Shown here one piece after another: positions 9,484-17,035 of a stretch of DNA of 64,000 nt. Origin of the DNA: an uncultured Roseburia sp. (GTDB lineage Bacteria; Bacillota; Clostridia; Lachnospirales; Lachnospiraceae). The DNA lies in the NCBI GenBank assembly GCA_934309475.1, contig CAKRDK010000004.1, positions 1-64,000 of the forward strand, given 5' to 3'. Numbering within the stretch: the first letter of the stretch is position 1; every line of letters begins with the position of its first letter. The position numbers and the translations under genes are program-made. Below the pieces are notes generated by a model. It was not told where the DNA came from. It did not search any database and saw nothing but the letters and a program-made list of their open reading frames with translations.

Positions 9484-10959
9484 CTACTCCACCTTCACAC
9501 GGATAACGACTGGAAACTGACTTTTCACATTTTGGGTATGAAGTTCTAATCCTTCCGTCGTCACCTTCCACTCCGGTTTCTCCGCAAAACCAAGAATCGA
9601 GACATCTTCAATAATGCCATGAAATTCCGGCACATCCTGATTTGCAGACTCCGCCAATGCCCGGATACAGACTGTTCCGTCCGCCGGATAATGCAAGGAA
9701 AACACATAGATGCTGTCTCCCTTCACCGTAAAACGAAAATCTTTTTCCGTGTAAACTTTTTCCTGCTGATCCTGAAACTGTCCTTCTTTCGTTCCGGTCG
9801 GTCCTTCCTCGGATTTTCGCCATACTTTTGCCCCGCAGATTGCGCTTCCATTGACTTTCATCCAGTCTCCCAAGTCTTTTAAAATCTTTCTGTCTCCCTC
9901 CGGAATACTTCCGTCTGCCTTCGGACCCACATTTAACAGAAGGTTTCCGTTTTTGCTGACAACGTCAATGAGTGTGCAGATGATTTCGTTGCTGCTCTTA
10001 TAATCAAGCGAATCGGTGTAACACCAGGAATTCCTTGCAACTGCAGTATCCGTCTGCCATGCATAGGGCTTTGCCTCTGCAAAACCGCCGCGCTCCACCT
10101 CTACAATTCCGCTTCCAAACATCATTGCATCATGTTTGTAGCAGATCATCACGTCCGTTCCCCATTTTTTTCCCATATTATAGTAATACGCCGCCAGCTT
10201 TAGCAGATACGGCTTAAATGCCTGATGCTGAATCCACCAGTCAAAATATAAAAGTCTCGGCTGATAATTTTCGATAATCTCGCAGGTTCTCGCCAGCCAG
10301 TCCTCTAAAAATTCCGTGTCCGGATACGGCTCGCTGTACAAATCCTGATTGTCCGGCTCCGGCATTGCCGGCCAGTAAAAATCTCCCTTTTTCATCGGCT
10401 CTTTCACGTCACTGTCAAATTCTTTTCCATGTCCCATGAAAAACCAGTGCTCTGCGCGGTGCGAGGAAGTACAGAATACAAGCCCCTGTTTTCCTGCTTC
10501 TTCCTTAAGTTCCGCTAAAATATCACGCTTTGGCCCCATCTCATAGGAATTCCAGTGTGACAATGCACTGCGGTACATCTGAAATCCATCATGATGCTCC
10601 GCCACCGGGAAAAGATAACCGGCTCCCGCCTCCCGAAACAGGGTAATCCACTCTTCCGGGTCAAATTTTTCTGCTGTAAAAAGTGGGATGAAATCTTTAT
10701 ATCCAAAATCTTTCTGTGCCCCATAGGTTCTGATGTGATGCTCATATGCCGGCATGCCTTTGATATACATGTTTCGCGAATACCACTCATTCGAATTCGC
10801 CGGAACACTGTATAATCCCCAATGAATAAAAATTCCAAATCTCTGCTTCCGGAACCACTCCGGCACAACCGCTTCCGCTAACGATTCCCATGTCGCCTTG
10901 TATGGTCCTTCCGCAATAACGTCCTCTACCCTTTTTAAAATCTCCTGCTCCTTATTCAT
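9484..10959 (-). CDS. GH29 alpha-L-fucosidase
   Basis: The 491-residue protein matches glycoside hydrolase family 29. It has the N-terminal EWFRKQRFGIFIHWG block, VAEHHDGFQMY, and a nucleophile aspartate in LLYFDWWI. NGNLLLNVGPKADG, the conserved end of the catalytic barrel, is followed by a C-terminal beta-sandwich. No signal peptide is present, so the enzyme is cytoplasmic and would remove fucose from imported oligosaccharides. I place the start at 10959 (MNKEQE), because GGAGAGAAAGGA lies just upstream, whereas the longer frame starting at 11001 has no ribosome binding site. It is the first gene of an apparent fucosidase, beta-galactosidase, sensor-kinase operon. No fucose catabolic or transport genes are present in the window. 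Confidence 0.92.
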   Translation of the reverse strand: MNKEQEILKRVEDVIAEGPYKATWESLAEAVVPEWFRKQRFGIFIHWGLYSVPANSNEWYSRNMYIKGMPAYEHHIRTYGAQKDFGYKDFIPLFTAEKFDPEEWITLFREAGAGYLFPVAEHHDGFQMYRSALSHWNSYEMGPKRDILAELKEEAGKQGLVFCTSSHRAEHWFFMGHGKEFDSDVKEPMKKGDFYWPAMPEPDNQDLYSEPYPDTEFLEDWLARTCEIIENYQPRLLYFDWWIQHQAFKPYLLKLAAYYYNMGKKWGTDVMICYKHDAMMFGSGIVEVERGGFAEAKPYAWQTDTAVARNSWCYTDSLDYKSSNEIICTLIDVVSKNGNLLLNVGPKADGSIPEGDRKILKDLGDWMKVNGSAICGAKVWRKSEEGPTGTKEGQFQDQQEKVYTEKDFRFTVKGDSIYVFSLHYPADGTVCIRALAESANQDVPEFHGIIEDVSILGFAEKPEWKVTTEGLELHTQNVKSQFPVVIRVKVE

Positions 10960-11005
10960 CAACCCGCTCTGTCCTTTCTCTCCTTTTTCTCTGCACATCA
11001 TAGCA

Positions 11006-11090
11006 TTTCAGGAAAGAAAGAAATACCTGAAAAATTGCAGTTTGTTTCCTCAAAAATAAGACCTAGACAAAAGTGAAATCATTATTTCAC
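11006..11090. promoter_or_regulatory. two inverted repeats upstream of the GH29 gene (candidate operator and leader hairpin)
   Basis: A 7+7 palindrome GTGAAATcattATTTCAC lies at 11073-11090, about 115 bases before the GH29 start. A second inverted repeat, TTTCAGG ... CCTGAAA with a 13-base spacer, lies at about 11006-11032. The first has the size of a repressor or activator site; the second could form a leader hairpin. No convincing -35/-10 pair was found between them. Confidence 0.4.
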
Positions 11091-11192
11091 GAAAGGACAT
11101 ATACCATTACATACAAATAGTGTTCTTACACAAGGTATATCCACACATGCAAGCTAGCGAAAAATTTTACTCGGGTAATGAAAATTAAAATT

Positions 11193-11265
11193 AGAGAACA
11201 CCTAACTTTGTGATAAAGTATTTAAGGCTGACAACCAAAATACAAACAAAGGAAAGGTGTTCTCT
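11193..11265. repeat. inverted repeat in front of the transposase remnant
   Basis: AGAGAACACCT (11193-11203) is matched by its exact reverse complement AGGTGTTCTCT (11255-11265), and the similarity extends inward through CTTTG / CAAAG. The right arm touches the ATG of the transposase remnant. It may be the left end of the former insertion sequence or a hairpin that hides the transposase start, as many insertion sequences use to prevent readthrough expression. Confidence 0.5.
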
Positions 11266-11423
11266 ATGTATAACAGTATAAAATATTTTAAGAAGAATAC
11301 ATTAGCAAATTTGAAAAACTTGAAGATGAGTTTATGAAGGAGCCGCAAAAACTGGCAGAGCATGTCCTTCGCTGCAGACATGATAGTGGATGGCACCTTC
11401 CATCCTGCTTCATATCGCAGGGT
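11266..11423 (+). pseudogene. N-terminal remnant of a transposase gene, frameshifted (possibly ISLre2-like)
   Basis: From an ATG at 11266 the plus strand reads MYNSIKYFKKNTLA and then stops within 10 codons. In the frame shifted by one base it continues FEKLEDEFMKEPQKLAEHV and then degrades where it meets the cobalamin genes. This pattern of short aromatic/charged start followed by a helical FExLExxF...P..LAE block resembles the N-terminus of ISLre2 (UPF0236)-type transposases as I remember them; it could not be compared with a database. An AGGAAAGG-type ribosome binding site precedes the ATG. The rest of the transposase and the right end are missing, so it is an inactive scar between the glycan locus and the cobalamin operon. 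Confidence 0.45.
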
Positions 11424-11424
11424 T

Positions 11425-12111
11425 CTATTTTACAATTACAATTGTAAGGTAACTATCTAATGCTCTAATCTGTGTCATTCCATATGCAATCTTCTGGCTT
11501 GGCAGCCCACAGTTTGACACGGCAAAAATACGCTCATCCGCTATGTTCTGTGCTTTAAGACTGTCTAATAATTCTAACAGTTTTTTCCCGGACTTCATAT
11601 AAATCTTGGTTCCGGAAAGCTTCATGCTCTCAGCGATTTCATAAGAGCCGGGGATAATGTGAATCTCGTCACGGTTGTCTCCGAGTGAGATGCCAAGTGT
11701 GGCTGCAACCGCACAAAATGACGGCACTCCGCTAACATAATATGCCACCTTTCCCGCTTTTACCGCTCTCGCATGCATGTAACTGTAGGTGGAGTAGACG
11801 CTTGCATCACCGATTGTCAGGAAGCCTACTGTTTTCCCGGCTTCTAAATAGGTGCAGAGAACCGAAAAAATCGCATCATGCTCCTGTTTTAATTTTTCTT
11901 TGTCTTTAATCATCGGAAACGGCAGACAGATTATTTCCTTCTGCTCTACTTCCGGGCAGACCTGTCTGACAATCTGATAAGCATAACACTCTTCCTTCGG
12001 CGCTGACGGCAGGATGATGACATCGCTCTCACGGATACAGCGCAGTGCCTTCAATGTCATAAGTTCCGGAGCTCCGGGGCCTACGCCGATTCCATATAAA
12101 ATTCCATTCAT
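11425..12111 (-). CDS. cbiL: Cobalt-precorrin-2 C20-methyltransferase
   Basis: The 228-residue SAM-dependent tetrapyrrole methylase opens with GILYGIGVGPGAPELMTLKA, the GxGPGxxxLxT signature of this superfamily with the CbiL/CobI-type continuation (CIRESDVIILPSA). It adds a methyl group at C20 of cobalt-factor II, the first ring methylation after cobalt insertion. As the last gene of the 21-gene cobalamin operon, 12 bases after cbiK, it sits next to the enzyme that makes its substrate. No U-tailed terminator follows; the transcript runs into the transposase remnant. Confidence 0.93.
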   Translation of the reverse strand: MNGILYGIGVGPGAPELMTLKALRCIRESDVIILPSAPKEECYAYQIVRQVCPEVEQKEIICLPFPMIKDKEKLKQEHDAIFSVLCTYLEAGKTVGFLTIGDASVYSTYSYMHARAVKAGKVAYYVSGVPSFCAVAATLGISLGDNRDEIHIIPGSYEIAESMKLSGTKIYMKSGKKLLELLDSLKAQNIADERIFAVSNCGLPSQKIAYGMTQIRALDSYLTIVIVK

Positions 12112-12123
12112 TTCAGCTTCCTC

Positions 12124-12909
12124 CTAATGTTCCACGAAAATTTCCGCAAGGTGTTCTAAGTAGAGTGCACGGATGCTCTCATATTCCCCGATGCCCTGAA
12201 TCAGACATTCCGGCGCATATCCATGTTCTCTCAAAAGACTTGCAAATGACTCTTCTTCGCCTGCCATATCATGATTCGCGTGGTCTCCCGCCACAAGCAT
12301 GAACGGTGTCACCACAATGCGGCTTCCCTTCTTCACTTCCGCTTCTAACTCCGGTAAAACATCCGCCACACCGACAGAGCCTTCCACGGTCGCTAAATAG
12401 CAGTTTTTCTTTTTTGTCTTCAATACGTCTGCAAACTTCTGATAGCTTTCATCCGCCTCATGTGTACTTCCGTGTCCCATCAAAAGCAATGCGTCCTGTC
12501 CTGTTTTCCCTGAAAGTTCCCGTAGCAGCGCATCCGCTGTTTTCTCGTAATCTGTTTCCACGCCCAGCAGCGGACGTGCCACTTTTATCATCTCAAACCG
12601 GCTGTTGCAGCGTTTCGCAATCTCGCCAAGTCTGCTGTTTTCAATTCCATCTATAATATGTGTCGGTAATACAAGCACTTTTGTAATCCTATCTTTTTGC
12701 ATCCGCTCAAAGGCTTCTGCAATATCATCCACTAAAATGCCATCGCGCTCACGCAGAACTTTTCGCACAATGCCACTCGAATATGCCTGATACACAGGAA
12801 TATCCGGATATTTTTTTTCTACTTCTGCGACGATCTTTTCAATATTTTTCTCTCTTGTCTCTTGGTACGTTGTTCCAAAACTGACCACTAAAATTCCTGT
12901 CATACCCAT
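12124..12909 (-). CDS. cbiK: Anaerobic sirohydrochlorin cobaltochelatase
   Basis: The 261-residue protein is of class II chelatase type. It opens with GILVVSFGTTYQETR, and the metal-binding histidines are visible in LLMGHGSTHEAD and VAGDHANHDMAGE. CbiK inserts cobalt into sirohydrochlorin at the start of the oxygen-independent branch. The length and the HGS / AGDHANHD pattern fit CbiK rather than the shorter CbiX. Two ATGs are close together; GAGGG is well placed for the second (12903), so the first two residues may not be made. The 57 bases before it, after cbiN, can form a 5-bp GC-rich hairpin (12930-12953) without a U-run. Confidence 0.92.
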   Translation of the reverse strand: MGMTGILVVSFGTTYQETREKNIEKIVAEVEKKYPDIPVYQAYSSGIVRKVLRERDGILVDDIAEAFERMQKDRITKVLVLPTHIIDGIENSRLGEIAKRCNSRFEMIKVARPLLGVETDYEKTADALLRELSGKTGQDALLLMGHGSTHEADESYQKFADVLKTKKKNCYLATVEGSVGVADVLPELEAEVKKGSRIVVTPFMLVAGDHANHDMAGEEESFASLLREHGYAPECLIQGIGEYESIRALYLEHLAEIFVEH

Positions 12910-12966
12910 CCCTCTTTTCTTCCTTGCAGCCGGGACAGACAGCGCTGCCCCGGGTTTTCTTAGTTC

Positions 12967-13284
12967 TTATTTTTCTTCTTTATCCTGCCATTTTTTGCGT
13001 TCTACAAATCTACCCATACAGAATGCGATGACACCGACACCGATTCCTGTCTGAACGCAGAAAAACAGACTTTCCACTTCTCCGGGAAGTTCTCCGTTGA
13101 TTGCCTGCTCTAACACCGGTGTAAACCATGGTTCATATGCTTCCCCGGTAATCTCTTCGACCATCACACTTCCTGCATCGTCAGAACCGCCGAATTCTGC
13201 GCCCTTTAAGGCAAACAGTGGTACTAATGCGATTAAAATTGCTGCAATTAACAGAACAATTACAATTTTTTTATTCTTTGACAT
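12967..13284 (-). CDS. cbiN: Cobalt ECF transporter accessory protein CbiN
   Basis: A 105-residue protein with two membrane segments (about 7-26 and 79-95) flanking an extracellular loop that contains GSDDAGS and the EAYEPWF element typical of CbiN. CbiN works with CbiM to load cobalt into the energy-coupling-factor transporter. It follows cbiM by one base, as in most cbiMNQO sets. The C-terminus ends with charged residues (ERKKWQDKEEK) in the cytoplasm. Confidence 0.9.
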   Translation of the reverse strand: MSKNKKIVIVLLIAAILIALVPLFALKGAEFGGSDDAGSVMVEEITGEAYEPWFTPVLEQAINGELPGEVESLFFCVQTGIGVGVIAFCMGRFVERKKWQDKEEK

Positions 13285-13285
13285 C

Positions 13286-14032
13286 TTATTCGATTCCTTT
13301 CATAAATCCCAATTTCTGTAACTCCGGCTTTGCGTAAGTCTCTAACGCCATCACGATAAGTACGGTGATGATACCCTCTAATACGGCAAGTGGAAGCTGT
13401 GTTGGTGCAAAGACACCTAAAAATTTAACAACCGAAGCTGCCACGCTTCCCTCTGTCGGATAAGCCATTGCTAACTGAAAGCTTGTCACGCAGTATGTAA
13501 AAATATCTCCCGCAAATGCTGCAAGGAACACGCTCACACGGCGGTTCACCTTACATTTTTTGCAGAGCCAGAAGATACCATAGCTTAAAAACGGACCTGC
13601 AATTGCCATGGAAAATGTGTTTGCACCCAATGTCGTCAATCCGCCATGTGCCAATAAAATTGCCTGGAAAATCAACACAATAATTCCTAAAATACTAACG
13701 GATGCCGGTCCGAACAAAATTGCTCCTAATCCGGTTCCGGTCATGTGGGAACAGCTTCCTGTTACGGAAGGAATCTTTAAAGAAGAAATCACAAAGATAA
13801 AAGCTCCCGCCATTGCAATTAAAGTAATATTTTTACGCTCATCGCTGAGTCTCTTTTTCAGAGATAAAAATCCTGCCACCAGAAACGGAACACATAAGAT
13901 TCCCCATGCAATACAATATTTTGGTGGAAGGTATCCTTCCATGATGTGCATAGCATTTACTGTTGTAGTCACTCCGAATACCAGACAAAATGCTGCGAAC
14001 ACCGATAATGATTTTTTCTGTTTGTTTGACAT
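13286..14032 (-). CDS. cbiM: Cobalt ECF transporter substrate-binding membrane protein CbiM
   Basis: The 248-residue polytopic protein has an N-terminal signal segment (KKSLSVFAAFCLVFGVTTT) ending at VNA, followed directly by MHIMEGYLPPKYC. In CbiM/NikM proteins the mature N-terminus MHIMEG binds the metal, so cleavage after VNA would expose the Met-His ligand pair. HMTGTGLGAILFGP and LAHGGLTTLGANTFSM are the conserved CbiM loops with further histidine and asparagine ligands. It forms the cobalt uptake system together with the CbiN, CbiQ and CbiO proteins encoded beside it. Confidence 0.95.
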   Translation of the reverse strand: MSNKQKKSLSVFAAFCLVFGVTTTVNAMHIMEGYLPPKYCIAWGILCVPFLVAGFLSLKKRLSDERKNITLIAMAGAFIFVISSLKIPSVTGSCSHMTGTGLGAILFGPASVSILGIIVLIFQAILLAHGGLTTLGANTFSMAIAGPFLSYGIFWLCKKCKVNRRVSVFLAAFAGDIFTYCVTSFQLAMAYPTEGSVAASVVKFLGVFAPTQLPLAVLEGIITVLIVMALETYAKPELQKLGFMKGIE

Positions 14033-14035
14033 TTT

Positions 14036-14893
14036 CTAACGTCCATCCTTTCTTTTTTCCTCTAAAGCAGTTTGTAACTCCTCTGTCGTTTTTGGATAGG
14101 TATCCTGTTCCTCTATGAGCTGATGGTTTAACAGCATCTCATACACCTCTAACAGCATCGGTTTTTTCAGATTCGCCTCTGCAAGAATCTTTTCATTTTG
14201 AAAAATTTCCTGCGGCGTTCCGTCTCCGATGATGGTTCCATTTGAGAACACAAGGATTCGCTCCGCAAAACGATATGCAAAATCTATGTCATGGGTGGAA
14301 AGCAAAATAGTCTTTCCTGCCTCTTGTAGTCTTCCTAAGACATCCTCTAACATGGCGGCACTGACAGGGTCTAAGCACGCCGTCGGCTCGTCGAAAATAA
14401 TAATCTCTGTCTTCATGGCGATGATATCTGCAATGCTGACACGCTTTTTCTCCCCACCGCTCAAAAGATGGGGTGGCCGCGCTTCATAGCCTTCAAGATT
14501 CATGTAAGAAATCGCCTCTTTCGTGCGCTGTTCCACTTCCTCCTTCGGAAGCTTCTGGTTAAGCGGTCCAAACGCGACCTCTGCCTTCACCGAAGACGCT
14601 ATCATCTGACTGTCAGCGTCCTGAAAAACGATTCCGACTTTCTTGCGCAGATTCTTCTGCTGTCCCTTCGAAATCTTTTCGCCCTCTAAATAAATCTCTC
14701 CTGCATCTGCCGTTCGGACACCGTTTAAATGCAGAAAAAACGTGGATTTTCCGGCTCCGTTTGCACCGAGTACCGCAATGCGCTCTCCCCTTTTAACGGC
14801 AAGCGATATGTGGTTTAACGCATTTTTTTCTCCGTCATAGGAAAAGCATAAATCCTTCACCTCTAAAATTGTCTCTCTCATCTTCTCATCCAA
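14036..14893 (-). CDS. cbiO: Cobalt ECF transporter ATPase CbiO
   Basis: The 285-residue ABC ATPase has a Walker A LGANGAGKST, a Q-loop GIVFQDADSQM (the QDxDxQ form seen in ECF ATPases), a signature LLSGGEKKRVSIA, a Walker B EIIIFDEPTACLDP and the switch histidine in LLSTHDIDFA. It powers cobalt uptake with CbiQ. The annotated start is a TTG overlapping cbiQ by 16 bases; an ATG at 14881 is an alternative and the ribosome binding evidence does not decide between them. The tail beyond residue 240 is charged and variable. Confidence 0.94.
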   Translation of the reverse strand: MDEKMRETILEVKDLCFSYDGEKNALNHISLAVKRGERIAVLGANGAGKSTFFLHLNGVRTADAGEIYLEGEKISKGQQKNLRKKVGIVFQDADSQMIASSVKAEVAFGPLNQKLPKEEVEQRTKEAISYMNLEGYEARPPHLLSGGEKKRVSIADIIAMKTEIIIFDEPTACLDPVSAAMLEDVLGRLQEAGKTILLSTHDIDFAYRFAERILVFSNGTIIGDGTPQEIFQNEKILAEANLKKPMLLEVYEMLLNHQLIEEQDTYPKTTEELQTALEEKRKDGR

Positions 14894-15684
14894 GCCTTTC
14901 CTGCCAAAATTAAAATTACAAGCCCGAAATAACTGACTGCTGCCAGTGCCTGTTTTGCATCCATCTGCTTTTCTTCTTCCCAGAACAGACAGTCTCCCTC
15001 ATAGCCTCTCGACTCCATCGCGTCATAATAAGTCTGTGCTTTTTTCAGCGAAAGTATTAAAAGACTTGCCAGTTCCATGCCATAGGTAGACAATCCCGTG
15101 CGAAAATCTGCATAGCCAAGCCTTGACTCTGCTGCACGCCGCTGTTTGCGGTGCGTATCAAAAAGTACATGAATGTAGTGATAAATCAGATACATCAGTT
15201 CCAGCACCAATGCCGGTACATGTGCCTTGCGAAGCACCATGATAATCTCTCCGACCGGCGTCGACACCGTCAAAAGATACAGCGCGCTGACCGCCGCAAA
15301 TGCCTTCAGTGTCACATGAACGGCAAGCAGCGCACTTTCCCGGCTGACATAAAGATTCCAGAACGGAAAACGGTACAGTAGTTCCTGTCCCGCTCCTTCT
15401 CCCGCCTGCAAGGCAAGTGCCACTCCTCCAAAAAGGAGAAACACAACCGGGATTGCCAGAAGGTGCAGATACTCATGCAGTTCCAGCTTTCCGATTCCAA
15501 CAATCAAAACCGTAGAAAACAGCAACGTTGCGAGTGATAAGACACTGTCATTTATAACTAATACTATAATTAATATTGCAGCCGAAAGCAGCACTTTATA
15601 GGTCGCATTCCAGTTCTGCAAACCAGATTTCATGACAAGAGCATCGAGTTCCACATGTTTATGCCCGTGATGTCTCTTTTTCAT
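14878..15684 (-). CDS. cbiQ: Cobalt ECF transporter T component CbiQ
   Basis: The 268-residue membrane protein has about five or six hydrophobic segments. The EcfT signature region follows the membrane block: ESRLGYADFR and KAQTYYDAMESRGYEG, which contain the A-R-G coupling helix (SRGY) that contacts the ATPase. The N-terminus is histidine-rich (KKRHHGHKHVE) and could touch metal, though this is only a guess. GAGGAGG lies inside the end of cbiA, giving translational coupling across a 26-base overlap. Confidence 0.92.
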   Translation of the reverse strand: MKKRHHGHKHVELDALVMKSGLQNWNATYKVLLSAAILIIVLVINDSVLSLATLLFSTVLIVGIGKLELHEYLHLLAIPVVFLLFGGVALALQAGEGAGQELLYRFPFWNLYVSRESALLAVHVTLKAFAAVSALYLLTVSTPVGEIIMVLRKAHVPALVLELMYLIYHYIHVLFDTHRKQRRAAESRLGYADFRTGLSTYGMELASLLILSLKKAQTYYDAMESRGYEGDCLFWEEEKQMDAKQALAAVSYFGLVILILAGKAWMRR

Positions 15685-17032
15685 ACTGTTTTGCCTCCTC
15701 TAAAAAACGTTCTGCTATCTCTGGTGCTGACGGATAATACAGATGCGGAAATCCCCAGAGACGGCGCTTTCCAATGTGGCAGCACTCCCAGCTTCTATTT
15801 GACACCGGCTTTACTGCCTTTGCATCCTGCCCATTTGCGGTGCTGTCAAAATAGTGAAATTCATGTCCTCTTGCCACCTCGGACGCCTTCAGCAATCCGT
15901 CCGTGTTTTTTCCCTCTAACGCAAGATAGCCAAACCGGACTAATTTTCCCTGATAAGAGCAGTCTGCGTTTAAGACACCTGCCATCTCATATGCCTTGCC
16001 CGCCCCGCTTACAATGTGTTCATGCAGATACATAAATCCACCACATTCCGCCAGCGATGGCATGCCCTTTTCAATCGCGTTCCGGATACTTTCACGCATG
16101 GAATCATTCTTTGAAAGCTGCTCTAAATAAAGTTCCGGATAACCGCCGCCTAACAGAACTCCCCGACAGTGTTCCGGCAGTCTTTCATCATGCACCGGCG
16201 AAAAGAAAACAAGTTCAGCCCCTTTCTTTTCTAGCAGACTTAAGTTGTCCTCATAGTAAAAGCAAAATGCTTCATCCCTTGCCACTGCAATGCGGATTTT
16301 TTCTGCTGCATCCGGTGTCTCCTCCAGCTCCCACGCAAGCGGTTCTGCTTCCTTTGCAATCTGTTCCAATAATGCGAGGTCAACACTCTTTTGCATCTGC
16401 TCGGCCGCAAGTTTTAACTGCATTTTTAGTTCTTCTTTTTCATGTGGAAGAACAAGCCCTAAATGCCTGCTCTCGAATACCAGGTCTTCCCGCACCGGAA
16501 AGTAACCCACCACACGGATGGAAAGTTCCTGCTCAATCTGCACTTTTAATGCCGGGTAAAACATGGCAGATGTCTTATTTAACAGAACTCCGCGGATGAG
16601 ATGCGCATGGTCGTATTCTAAAAAACCTTTCAGAAGCGGTATCACCGAGCGTGCCATTCCCCTCGCATCTACCACAAGAAGAATCGGCGTCTTTGTCATC
16701 TGTGCCACCTCATAGGCAGAACCTTCCTCTAAAATGCCGCCTAATCCGTCAAACAGCCCCATCGCGCCCTCTAACACGGCAAGGTCATTTCCCGCTGCAC
16801 CAGCGCAGAAACTCTCCTGCAAAAGTCTTTCTCCTGCAAAATAAGAATCTAGATTCTTCGATGGGATTCCGATGACGGTTCGATGAAACATCGGATCAAT
16901 GTAGTCTGGTCCACACTTAAACGCTGCCACCTTTTTCCCCTGCCCGGTAAGTGCCTGTAACAGGGCACAGGTCAGCAGTGTCTTTCCGCTTCCACTCTTT
17001 GGCGCGGACAACATGATTCTTGGACATTCCAT
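15659..17032 (-). CDS. cbiA: Cobyrinic acid a,c-diamide synthase
   Basis: The 457-residue protein carries an N-terminal dethiobiotin-synthetase-like ATP-binding domain with P-loop LSAPKSGSGKT and KCGPDYIDPMFH. Its C-terminal class I glutamine amidotransferase domain has the nucleophile cysteine in SLAECGGFMYL and a histidine in RGHEFHYFD. It amidates the a and c side chains of cobyrinic acid using glutamine and ATP. The GPDYIDP motif separates CbiA from CbiP. It starts three bases after the cbiJET stop and overlaps cbiQ. Confidence 0.95.
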   Translation of the reverse strand: MECPRIMLSAPKSGSGKTLLTCALLQALTGQGKKVAAFKCGPDYIDPMFHRTVIGIPSKNLDSYFAGERLLQESFCAGAAGNDLAVLEGAMGLFDGLGGILEEGSAYEVAQMTKTPILLVVDARGMARSVIPLLKGFLEYDHAHLIRGVLLNKTSAMFYPALKVQIEQELSIRVVGYFPVREDLVFESRHLGLVLPHEKEELKMQLKLAAEQMQKSVDLALLEQIAKEAEPLAWELEETPDAAEKIRIAVARDEAFCFYYEDNLSLLEKKGAELVFFSPVHDERLPEHCRGVLLGGGYPELYLEQLSKNDSMRESIRNAIEKGMPSLAECGGFMYLHEHIVSGAGKAYEMAGVLNADCSYQGKLVRFGYLALEGKNTDGLLKASEVARGHEFHYFDSTANGQDAKAVKPVSNRSWECCHIGKRRLWGFPHLYYPSAPEIAERFLEEAKQYEKETSRA

Positions 17033-17035
17033 GTT

